In this document: one piece after another, positions 1-6,052 of the stretch | Layout: every line of letters begins with the position of its first letter | Position numbering within the stretch: position 1 is the first letter of the stretch | DNA from: Candidatus Eiseniibacteriota bacterium | GTDB taxonomy: Bacteria; Joyebacterota; Joyebacteria; Joyebacterales; Joyebacteraceae | Length of the DNA stretch: 10,229 nucleotides | Direction: 5' to 3' | Assembly: GCA_030630395.1 (NCBI GenBank) | Contig: DAOVNE010000027.1 | Location: 1-10,229 of the forward strand | The notes under the pieces: model-generated | What the model was told of the DNA's origin: nothing | Seen by the model: only the letters and a program-made list of their open reading frames with translations | The model's database searches: none | Position numbers and translations under genes: made by a program

Positions 1-1143
1 GGCATTGAAGATGCCGATGAGATCGTCTATCGCGATACTGTCAGGTGTCTTGATCTCCTGGCTTGTCACATCGATCGGCGTGCAGAGCGGACCTGTGACC
101 TTGGCGCTCACGGTCCCCGGCTGCTCGAGCTTGTTCACGACGGCCGCTTCGTGATGGACCTTCATGAGCATCGGCCGGACGAACTGGTTTATGCCACCGT
201 CGGTGATGACGAAGCGCTCTCCCCTTGACTCCTTGAGTTCGAGCACGCGCGACAGATAGACGCCGCACTCGGACACGAGGATTCTGCCCAGCTCCAGGAT
301 GAGACGGAACCCATCGCGTTGGGAGTAGGGGGCAAACACATTCTCGACCTCAGCACCGAGAGCCGGCAGATCGAGCTGTTCTTCCTTCTCGTAATGCGGC
401 ACGCCGAGGCCGCCGCCGAAGTCGATCGATTCGAGCTTGCCGCCGATCAGATCCTCCACACGTCGTGCGGTCGCTACCGTGCGCTCGGCATTCGCCACAA
501 CCTCGTCCGCGTGAAGAATCTGGCTTGCCGTGTAGACGTGCACGCCGACGATGTCGATCATCTTCCTGTCCCAATGATTGGGAAGATCATCGAGCTTCTC
601 CTCGTCGATTCCGAACTTGCTCGGGCCGCCGGCCATCTGTTCGTGAAGCGGGCCCGTTGAGCCGCCACCCACCTTCGTGAGACCGGCGGACGTGTTGATT
701 CTCAAGGCCACACGTGCCGGGACACGAAGCAGTCCCGATATGTGCGATATCCGTTCGAGCTCTCTCAATGACTCGACATTGATGGCGAAGATCCTGGCCA
801 GGATGGCGTCCTCGAGCTCGCGATCGGTCTTTCCGGGGCCGGCGAACACGATATCGAGTGGATCAAACCCGATCTCTCTTGCGACAAACAGCTCGCCGCC
901 GGATGCAAGTTCCACCCCCGCCCCAAGCTCCATCAGTAGCCCTACGACAGCGAGGGACGGATTCGCCTTCATCGAGTAGAAGATCTCAAATGACGGGAAG
1001 GCGCTTCTGATGGCGCGGAAACGCTCACGGATCCTGTCGCCGTCGTAGACATACGTCGGGGTCCCACACTCCCCCGCAAGGTGCGTTACAGGGACACCGC
1101 CGATCTCAAGTACGCCGTCCTTGTGTGTGAAGTTCCTAAGCAG
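1..1143 (-). CDS. PLP-dependent decarboxylase, LysA/BtrK-like (fold type III), CTG start, 3' end off window
   Basis: This is a group IV (alanine-racemase-fold) PLP decarboxylase, the class that includes diaminopimelate decarboxylase LysA, BtrK (glutamyl-carrier-protein decarboxylase) and SbnH. It removes a carboxylate from an amino acid or amino-acid-like substrate in the cytoplasm. The frame is open for 381 codons to the window edge. Visible signs are GTPTYVYD near residue 30, YSMKANP with the PLP lysine at about K59, FAGPGKTD, INVES, GGPSKFGIDEE, GVHVYTASQIL, the phosphate-binding DFGGGLG at about 241-247, and GPLCTPID with cysteine at about 354. GGPSKFGIDEE, HVYTASQIL and CTPxD resemble the BtrK / exosortase-associated branch more than true LysA, whose motif is usually CESGD. 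The substrate is therefore uncertain. Members have about 400-420 residues, so only some 30 are missing. The start is CTG at 1143-1141. The frame has a stop at 1180-1182 and its first ATG, GTG or TTG is Met58, next to the catalytic lysine. The gene lies 16 bp after the DUF364 gene and was probably co-transcribed with it. Confidence 0.9.
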   Translation of the reverse strand, partial: MLRNFTHKDGVLEIGGVPVTHLAGECGTPTYVYDGDRIRERFRAIRSAFPSFEIFYSMKANPSLAVVGLLMELGAGVELASGGELFVAREIGFDPLDIVFAGPGKTDRELEDAILARIFAINVESLRELERISHISGLLRVPARVALRINTSAGLTKVGGGSTGPLHEQMAGGPSKFGIDEEKLDDLPNHWDRKMIDIVGVHVYTASQILHADEVVANAERTVATARRVEDLIGGKLESIDFGGGLGVPHYEKEEQLDLPALGAEVENVFAPYSQRDGFRLILELGRILVSECGVYLSRVLELKESRGERFVITDGGINQFVRPMLMKVHHEAAVVNKLEQPGTVSAKVTGPLCTPIDVTSQEIKTPDSIAIDDLIGIFNA

Positions 1144-1148
1144 TTGCT

Positions 1149-1154
1149 CCTCCT
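1149..1154 (-). promoter_or_regulatory. Shine-Dalgarno AGGAGG that sets the CTG start of the decarboxylase
   Basis: On the minus strand AGGAGG lies 5 nt before CTG (1143-1141), an ideal spacing. It sits in the short gap after the TAG of the upstream gene (1160-1162). No conventional start codon is correctly spaced from it in the decarboxylase frame, so it is the main evidence for initiation at CTG. Confidence 0.7.
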
Positions 1155-1159
1155 CGCGG

Positions 1160-1966
1160 CTATTTCCTTCTGTAGACGTCTATTCTTGAGGTGCCACCGA
1201 AGACGTAGAACGGGAACGGCTCTGCGATCGCCGTGTCGATGCCCATCTTCACATACTCCCCGCAGAGGTTCGCCCCGGTCTCGCAGAACAGAACGATCCG
1301 GGTTCCGGCTCTCTTGGCGGTCTTGATGATGTCATCCATCGTATCCGTGGAGATAATCATGCCCGTCATCACAGCGACGTCGGATTCCTCGTTCAGTTCC
1401 AGCGTCCGGTCCTCGTTGAACACGGGCACGCCGTCTATCTCGGTGCCAACGATCGCAGGATCCTCGTCCGTGCCGACGACGTGCACTCCGCGGTCGGAGA
1501 GCATCTTGACGATGTTCCCGATCACGCCGACGTTGACGACGCGACCGCCAGGCCTGTCCAGCTCCTCGAGTTGACGCATGACCTCGGTCACGACGATATC
1601 GCTTCTCCAGAGCGTCTTCTTCCGGGAGCATCCCGTCTCGCAGAACCTGTCGTCAGGGTGCTTCTCGAAGGCGGAGAACATGGCGTCCGTGGTGGCGACC
1701 TCGAAGCAGCGGTACTCGTGCTCAACCTCACGGCAATCCTGCCCGAGAAGAGACTGTCCCTTCTCCAGAGCCGGGACGGTCGAACAGTAGCAGGCTCCCT
1801 CCCCGAACGTCTGAACAAGGAGAAACGTGTAGTCGAATGTCCGCTCGGAGGGGTTCGGTTTGAACAGAAGATCCGTTCGCCAGAGTCCGCGAATCCTGAA
1901 GGACTCATCCGGGTAGTCCTTGCTCCGCTCGATGCCGATTTTCGCGATCTCTTTCAGATAATCCAC
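1160..1966 (-). CDS. DUF364-type (putative heavy-metal chelation) Rossmann-like protein, cysteine-rich N-terminal half
   Basis: The C-terminal half (about residues 130-268) reads as the DUF364 / PF04016 Rossmann-like domain. It contains VNVGVIGNIVKML, VVGTDEDPAIVGTEIDGVPV, an ESDVAVMTGMIIS strand-turn, TMDDIIKTAKRAG, and LFCETGANLCGEYVKMGID at the place of the family's phosphate-like loop. The N-terminal half resembles the enolase-N-like partner domain (TTDAMFSAF) but carries six cysteines (ACYC, DCR, RCF, RFCETGC). With two more in the C-terminal loop this gives eight, which suggests metal or disulfide chemistry. The biochemical function of the family is not settled; metal chelation is only the Pfam suggestion. 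No signal peptide is seen, so the protein is probably cytoplasmic. The start chosen is GTG at 1966-1964 behind AGGAG at 6 nt. A longer frame reaches a GTG at 2065, but that codon overlaps the -10 box and no ribosome site precedes it or the internal ATG at 2041. First gene of an operon with the PLP decarboxylase. Confidence 0.75.
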   Translation of the reverse strand: MDYLKEIAKIGIERSKDYPDESFRIRGLWRTDLLFKPNPSERTFDYTFLLVQTFGEGACYCSTVPALEKGQSLLGQDCREVEHEYRCFEVATTDAMFSAFEKHPDDRFCETGCSRKKTLWRSDIVVTEVMRQLEELDRPGGRVVNVGVIGNIVKMLSDRGVHVVGTDEDPAIVGTEIDGVPVFNEDRTLELNEESDVAVMTGMIISTDTMDDIIKTAKRAGTRIVLFCETGANLCGEYVKMGIDTAIAEPFPFYVFGGTSRIDVYRRK

Positions 1967-1972
1967 GCAGGG

Positions 1973-1977
1973 CTCCT
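1973..1977 (-). promoter_or_regulatory. Shine-Dalgarno AGGAG deciding the GTG start of the DUF364 gene
   Basis: AGGAG on the minus strand ends 6 nt before GTG at 1966. It favours a 268-residue protein over the 301-residue version, whose extra residues are low-complexity (PTPPSGRPSPTNTP) and begin inside the promoter. Confidence 0.6.
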
Positions 1978-2055
1978 GGATCGGTGTGTTCGTGGGGCTT
2001 GGGCGCCCGGACGGTGGGGTAGGGTAGGCCGCTACCTCCATCGATTTCGATGGCG

Positions 2056-2084
2056 AATATAGCACGGGACTGATGGGGGGTCAA
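2056..2084 (-). promoter_or_regulatory. Sigma-70-type promoter for the DUF364/decarboxylase operon
   Basis: On the minus strand TTGACC (2084-2079) is separated by exactly 17 bp from TATATT (2061-2056). Each hexamer matches consensus at 5 of 6 positions. Transcription would begin near 2049, giving a leader of roughly 80 nt before the GTG start. The promoter lies after the end of the upstream B12 operon, so the two operons can be expressed separately. Confidence 0.7.
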
Positions 2085-2092
2085 TTGAGACG

Positions 2093-2136
2093 GAGCTGCC
2101 CCACAGCAGCAGAGCGCGACACAACAGGGGCCGCTC
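2093..2136 (-). terminator. Possible hairpin terminator after the B12-uptake operon (no U-tract)
   Basis: On the minus strand GAGCGGCCCC (2136-2127) can pair with GGGGCAGCTC (2102-2093) in 9 of 10 positions, around a loop of about 24 nt. It begins 5 bp after the stop codon of the propeller gene and ends just before the next promoter. No run of T follows, so it may be an mRNA 3'-end stem or a weak terminator, with possible read-through. Confidence 0.35.
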
Positions 2137-2140
2137 GCCG

Positions 2141-3580
2141 TCACCGGAGGATGAGAATCTTGCGCTCGAGTTCGGACGCCCCGGTTTGCACTCGGACGAA
2201 GTAGACGGCGCTGGCTACGGCGCTCCCCTGCTCGTCGCGGCCATCCCACGCGAGCGACACCTCTCCCGGATCGAATGATCGATCGGCAAGCACGCGCACA
2301 AGTCGGCCTCTCACATCGTACACGGCCGCCCGCACCCGATCTGCTCCCGGAAGCTGGAAGGCCAGAGCGCAGTCCCCACTCGATGGATTCGGATGCGCCG
2401 AGAGACAGAGAGACGCTACGTCGTCAGCCGGCTCGACGGCTGTGACTTCGCTTCCCACCACGAGGAGGTCGTGCGGAGGCAGCGTCGCGCCGATGGGACC
2501 TGTTGTGAGCTGACACCCGTTGCCCACGTCGAAGACGCGGATGCCAGGCGATGCGTACGTCCTGTCGGCGAGAAACAGCTGCCCGCTGCCCTCATGCACC
2601 TCGACATCCATCACGTCGTAGCCGCCCGGCTTCCACACGTTGCTGATCTTCTCGCCGGTCGACCAGTCGAACGCGACGCAGAACTGCTCCCAAGACGGAT
2701 ATGATGTTGAGATAACCGCGTGTGCGCGACCGGACACAGGAAAGGTGAAGTCATAGAGATCACCACCGAGTTGCGCCTCGGTCGACACGAATCGGATGGC
2801 CTCAAGCGCGACCGGATCGACCTCGACGATGCCGCCGTCGAGCGAACCCCAGTTCCCGCTGCACGCCACGTAGAGAAGGCCGGTGTTCTCATCGACCAAG
2901 ATGTCCCTGTAGGGATTGGTGGCGGGGAGTTCGATGCCCTGGATGCCGGGTGACACGGTGTCGACGTCCACGAGCTCGTTCGTCGCCGTGTCGACGACGG
3001 CGAGATAGGATGGCGGGACGGGGGTCCAGTAGTAGTCTCGGTCCAGGCGCTGCACCGCCACAAAGAGGAGCCCGCCGCGGAGAGCCATGCCCGACATCTC
3101 AGGCAGGCCGTCCGCATCGGCCAGAGCGGATAGGTCGATGGAGTCCGTGACGGCGCCGGTCGTCGGGTCGACCTCATAAAGAAGCACACTCTCGTTCCTG
3201 GAGACGTACGCGCGGCTTTCCGATACGAACGCTATGTCTTGCGGGTTGCTCCCGGGACCGACCGAGAACTGCAGGATTGTGGCGAAGTCCTGCGACGGAT
3301 CGAGGACCTGGATGTTGTCCCCGTAGAGATGGTTGATCACATAGATGAGCCCGTCGTAGAGCTTGGCGTCCGCGTCACTGTGAATGGTCGCCACGGGGTC
3401 GTCAACGCTCCACGGCGGTATGACGTCTACAACCGACACGCGGCCGCTGACGTAGTAGTCCGAGTTCACGGAGACAACATAGTCCCAGGGAGGCCCCGCG
3501 CCCTCTCCCGACAGTGGTATGAGCGCAGCTGTGGTGAGGATGGCAATGAACATCAAACAGCGTCGTCTCGTGCGGTCCAT
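2141..3580 (-). CDS. Secreted YncE-like beta-propeller with C-terminal FlgD-like sorting domain; candidate surface B12-binding (BtuG-like) protein
   Basis: This 479-residue protein has an N-terminal signal sequence (MDRTRRRC then a hydrophobic stretch to about residue 24). Residues 30-390 hold repeated YncE/NHL-like propeller units: LYDGLIYVINHLYGDNIQVLD, PQDIAFVSESRAYVS, LYEVDPTTGAVTDSIDL, YLAVVDTATNELVD, DILVDENTGLLYVA, GIVEVDP, DVEVHEGSGQLFLAD. Residues about 395-479 form a FlgD-like Ig domain of type-IX/Por style (NPSSGDCALAFQLP, VYDVRGRLVRVL, AWDGRDEQG, VYFVRV...SELERKILILR). No lipobox cysteine is seen. The ATG follows GGGAG at 5 nt. It starts 24 bp after the btuB stop and lies under the same cobalamin riboswitch. 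BtuG of Bacteroides is a seven-bladed propeller that captures B12 on top of BtuB, and E. coli YncE sits beside the receptor YncD. Capturing corrinoid for BtuB is therefore the best inference, but binding residues cannot be recognised here. Confidence 0.85.
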   Translation of the reverse strand: MDRTRRRCLMFIAILTTAALIPLSGEGAGPPWDYVVSVNSDYYVSGRVSVVDVIPPWSVDDPVATIHSDADAKLYDGLIYVINHLYGDNIQVLDPSQDFATILQFSVGPGSNPQDIAFVSESRAYVSRNESVLLYEVDPTTGAVTDSIDLSALADADGLPEMSGMALRGGLLFVAVQRLDRDYYWTPVPPSYLAVVDTATNELVDVDTVSPGIQGIELPATNPYRDILVDENTGLLYVACSGNWGSLDGGIVEVDPVALEAIRFVSTEAQLGGDLYDFTFPVSGRAHAVISTSYPSWEQFCVAFDWSTGEKISNVWKPGGYDVMDVEVHEGSGQLFLADRTYASPGIRVFDVGNGCQLTTGPIGATLPPHDLLVVGSEVTAVEPADDVASLCLSAHPNPSSGDCALAFQLPGADRVRAAVYDVRGRLVRVLADRSFDPGEVSLAWDGRDEQGSAVASAVYFVRVQTGASELERKILILR

Positions 3581-3604
3581 GCGGTCTCCCTTCTCCTTCC
3601 CTGA

Positions 3605-5680
3605 CTATCGTGCCTCCACAAGCAGTGTCATATGGAGTGTTCTCCCCGGAAGCGGGTAGCCCTCGACGTCGACGATGCGCTCGTCGGTCAGATTCTGAAC
3701 CTCGATCGCCAGCGATAGTGTGCCGGGAACCAGGCTGATACTTCCTCCCGCGTTGTGAATGTGTGACGGGGGACTCAGGTTCTCCTCAAGGTTCGCCTGG
3801 TCGCGGTAGGCCTCTCCCTGATGGTGATACTCGTGCCAGACTGACCCCGCGCGCCCTCTCCATTCCGTTCGCACGAAGAGGTCGTGCCGGGGCTCGTACG
3901 GGAGTCTCTTCCCGTTGTAGGTCGGGGAGGGGCCTTCGTTACTCGCGTCCTGGAACGTGTAGGAGGCCGACAGGTTGAGGCCCGCCCTCCACGAATAGCG
4001 CGCAGTGAGTTCGATCCCCTCGACGCTTGCCGATTCCAGGTTGAACGCCTTGACCGTGCGCTGGGAATTCTGAAGGAACACGATCAGGTCGTCCCGCTCG
4101 GCCCAGAAGAGGACCGCCTCGAGAAAGGCGCCTCCGGAAGAAGACGGGCTGGACCGGAGCACGATCCCGACGTCCGTCGTCGTTCCCTCCTCCGGCAGGA
4201 GTTCGGTGTTTCCCTTGATGAACCCGCTTGCCCCGAAGAGCTCGATCATCGACGGGAACCGGGCGAAGCGCGTGCGGTTGGCCTTGAGCGTTACCCGTGG
4301 GCAGAGGCGCATCTGCGCGCCGAAGCAGGGGCCGTGGAAGTCCGCGCGATGAGCTTCCGTGAGTGGTTCGGGAGGTCCGCCGATGGGAAGGGGTCCCGCG
4401 TAGTTGTCGGCCGATTCCTGATACCTGTACCCGGCCACTAGCTTGAGTCTGCCGCCCAGGAGGAAGAGCTTATCCTCAGCGGACAGGGAGTAGGCAGTGC
4501 GCTTCCTGGTGAAGCCGACGCCGATGGCGGGATTCGAGCTTTCCGGTATGAAACGCTCGCGCCTGACCTCCGCGAACAGGCTCAGCGACTGGTGGGCAGC
4601 ATGCCAATCGAAGCCCGAAAGCAGATTCGCACCGTAGTTCCAGCTTCTGTCGTCCGAGTCGGATCTGTCGAATCCAACCTCATTGTCCGGGTTGTAGAAG
4701 CGGTCCCGTCTGGTGACGTGGAAGCCCGAGATCCTGCACGAGAGCGCGCCCCCTGCGACAGGCGGCGGCTCAACCGAGATGCGGGCGGTGTTCCGGAAGA
4801 TCCTGTAATGTACGCTCTTGATGTGTACATTCTCAATCCCAGGAACACCGCTCCGCTTCCAGAAGACCTCGTTCGACGCTTCGGTCTTCCAGCCGTCCCA
4901 GGGGCCGGTGTCGAACCTCACGAGAAAATCGCTCTGCTGGAAGTCATTGTTCTCTCTCGCAACAACTTCGTCGTCGTCCGCGTTCTCTGGCGTGCCGTGG
5001 CGGTCGAGGTACTCGAAGTCGCCCTCGCTCTGAAGGTGGTGGAAGACCACGGTGTAGTCCAGCGCGGCTTCCCGGTCGGCAGCGGCGCCACGGGCAGCGG
5101 CAGAGCCTCCCGTGCAGGGCCGGAAGCTCCCGGAGCGCAGAAGGTCGATTCTGATAGTCTCGCAGCTACCAGCAGACAGCGCCGCCGTGGCGCGGCCGGT
5201 TCCGGGGGACCGCGTCACGAGATTCACAACGCCGCCTATCCCGGGGCTTCCGAACCCCACGGGCGCGCCACCCCTGTAGACCTCGATGCGCTCCAGACTG
5301 TCGAGGGGAAGATCCGCAAGGTTGGTCGCTCCGTAGCTGATGGAGTTCATTGGGACGCCGTCCATGTAGATCTGGACCTGTCCGGGCGAACTCGCTCGAA
5401 TGGAGGCGGTGCTGTAGGCTCCAAGCCCACCGTATCGCCTCACGTGGACACCGGCGCCCCTCTCAATGACGTCTGTCACGGTCAAGACGCGGCCGAGTTC
5501 GTCCGCGATCTCGTGGACGGTTGCGAACGTGGGCAAGACCTCGAGCCGTTGCGGGCGGTCGGAGATGACCTCGAGCGTATCGACGATACCGGTGAGCGGG
5601 GCAGGCTCGGTGTGATCATCCGCGACGGCTGGAGAAGCCAGGAGAAGGATGGCGAGAATGTATATGAAACGACGCCCCAT
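3605..5680 (-). CDS. btuB: BtuB-type TonB-dependent outer-membrane vitamin B12 receptor
   Basis: The 691-residue outer-membrane beta-barrel receptor imports cobalamin or other corrinoids with energy from TonB-ExbB-ExbD. Residues 1-20 are a signal peptide (MGRRFIYILAILLLASPAVA). A TonB box, DTLEVIS, lies at about 34-40, close to E. coli BtuB DTLVVTA. The plug domain covers about 50-160 (VTDVIERGAGVHVRRYGG, STASIRASSPGQVQIYMDGVP, LERIEVYRGGAPVGFGSPGIGGVVNLVTR). The rest shows alternating barrel strands and loops, ending in NLTDERIVDVEGYPLPGRTL. It is somewhat longer than E. coli BtuB (614 with signal). The final residues are VEAR, without the usual terminal aromatic. The ATG at 5680 is preceded by GGGGGG at 6 nt and begins the signal peptide; an in-frame GTG at 5797 would translate the riboswitch leader and is rejected. 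The cobalamin riboswitch directly upstream and the propeller gene 24 bp downstream fix the B12 assignment. Confidence 0.93.
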   Translation of the reverse strand: MGRRFIYILAILLLASPAVADDHTEPAPLTGIVDTLEVISDRPQRLEVLPTFATVHEIADELGRVLTVTDVIERGAGVHVRRYGGLGAYSTASIRASSPGQVQIYMDGVPMNSISYGATNLADLPLDSLERIEVYRGGAPVGFGSPGIGGVVNLVTRSPGTGRATAALSAGSCETIRIDLLRSGSFRPCTGGSAAARGAAADREAALDYTVVFHHLQSEGDFEYLDRHGTPENADDDEVVARENNDFQQSDFLVRFDTGPWDGWKTEASNEVFWKRSGVPGIENVHIKSVHYRIFRNTARISVEPPPVAGGALSCRISGFHVTRRDRFYNPDNEVGFDRSDSDDRSWNYGANLLSGFDWHAAHQSLSLFAEVRRERFIPESSNPAIGVGFTRKRTAYSLSAEDKLFLLGGRLKLVAGYRYQESADNYAGPLPIGGPPEPLTEAHRADFHGPCFGAQMRLCPRVTLKANRTRFARFPSMIELFGASGFIKGNTELLPEEGTTTDVGIVLRSSPSSSGGAFLEAVLFWAERDDLIVFLQNSQRTVKAFNLESASVEGIELTARYSWRAGLNLSASYTFQDASNEGPSPTYNGKRLPYEPRHDLFVRTEWRGRAGSVWHEYHHQGEAYRDQANLEENLSPPSHIHNAGGSISLVPGTLSLAIEVQNLTDERIVDVEGYPLPGRTLHMTLLVEAR

Positions 5681-5684
5681 GGGT

Positions 5685-5714
5685 TTCCCCCCAAGGACAA
5701 ACCGATGGGAGGAA
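5685..5714 (-). promoter_or_regulatory. Shine-Dalgarno-sequestering hairpin of the btuB leader
   Basis: On the minus strand TTCCTCCC (5714-5707) can pair along its whole length with GGGGGGAA (5692-5685), eight pairs with one G-U, around a 14-nt loop. The 3' arm is the G-rich ribosome site of btuB, ending 4 nt before the ATG. No T-run follows, so this is a translation on/off element rather than a terminator. It is the probable expression platform of the cobalamin riboswitch. The palindrome CCCCGCGGGG (5716-5725) just upstream might form the competing fold. The pairing is directly visible; its switching role is inferred. Confidence 0.5.
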
Positions 5715-5814
5715 TCCCCGCGGGGCGCCGCTATGCATGCCGGATGGAGTAAGCGCTCGCGCAGTTGATTCGCACGCCCGTCTCTCGGTCTGTCCACGGA
5801 CCGACGAGCACTCC

Positions 5815-5965
5815 CACCGGCAGGTATTCTGGCTCTCGGATCGTCCTACTGCCCAGAAGACCGCGCTATCCGAGCGCGGCCTCGAAGGGTTCGTCCCCGA
5901 CTACAGTTGCGGGACAGCACCGGTTTTGGACCGGTTTCCCCTGAACGGCCTTTCGGCGCCCGGTG
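5815..5965 (-). promoter_or_regulatory. Cobalamin (B12) riboswitch aptamer
   Basis: The minus strand carries the complete conserved core. It shows GGGGAAACCGGT, then ACCGG/CCGGT arms around an AAAA-containing loop, GCTGTCCCGCAACTGTAG, and the 3' box GAGCCAGAATACCTGCC. The closing P1 helix is perfect: CACCGG (5965-5960) with CCGGTG (5820-5815). A variable arm, CCGCGCTCGGATAGCGCGG (5879-5861), forms a 7-bp hairpin. These match the Rfam Cobalamin class. Ligand binding normally lowers expression of B12 uptake or synthesis genes. Here the aptamer heads the btuB-propeller operon, with about 134 nt between its end and the btuB start. Confidence 0.95.
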
Positions 5966-5982
5966 AGATCAATGTCCATGTG

Positions 5983-6011
5983 AATCTACGATTCCCGGAG
6001 TCTGCGGTCAA
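5983..6011 (-). promoter_or_regulatory. Promoter of the riboswitch-controlled btuB operon
   Basis: TTGACC (6011-6006) and TAGATT (5988-5983) on the minus strand are 17 bp apart. The -35 hexamer matches consensus at 5 of 6 positions and the -10 hexamer at 4 of 6. The predicted start near 5976 lies about 10 nt before the P1 helix of the aptamer, as expected for a riboswitch leader. The -35 is identical to that of the promoter at 2056-2084. Confidence 0.6.
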
Positions 6012-6042
6012 CAAAGAAGAATCTGGACCGGCACGGCCCGGA
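6012..6042 (-). terminator. Likely intrinsic terminator of the M28 peptidase gene
   Basis: On the minus strand TCCGGGCC and GGTCCAGA pair around a GTGCC loop. Seven of eight positions pair, including a G-T wobble, with one C-A mismatch. The stem is followed at once by the T-rich tail TTCTTCTTTG. It begins 10 bp after the TAG of the peptidase gene and just before the -35 of the btuB promoter, separating the two transcription units. Confidence 0.5.
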
Positions 6043-6052
6043 TCGCAGAACA

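Noticed and set aside
1..1143. Naming the decarboxylase lysA
   Set aside because: The CTPID motif and GGPSKFGIDEE segment fit BtrK-like enzymes at least as well, and the C-terminus is outside the window.
1481..2062. Plus-strand frame of 193 codons opposite the DUF364 gene
   Set aside because: Its product has no recognisable features and it is antisense to a gene with a recognisable domain, promoter and ribosome site.
1967..2065. Longer start of the DUF364 gene at GTG 2065 or ATG 2041
   Set aside because: GTG 2065 overlaps the -10 box. ATG 2041 has no ribosome site and would sit only a few bases from the transcript start. GTG 1966 has AGGAG at 6 nt.
4592..5752. Plus-strand open frame of 386 codons opposite btuB
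   Set aside because: It lies antisense to a well-supported receptor gene, its product has no family features, and open antisense frames are common in GC-rich codon usage.
5681..5797. Longer btuB start at GTG 5797
   Set aside because: The extra 39 residues translate the riboswitch expression platform and would place a charged stretch before a textbook signal peptide. The ATG at 5680 has the ribosome site.
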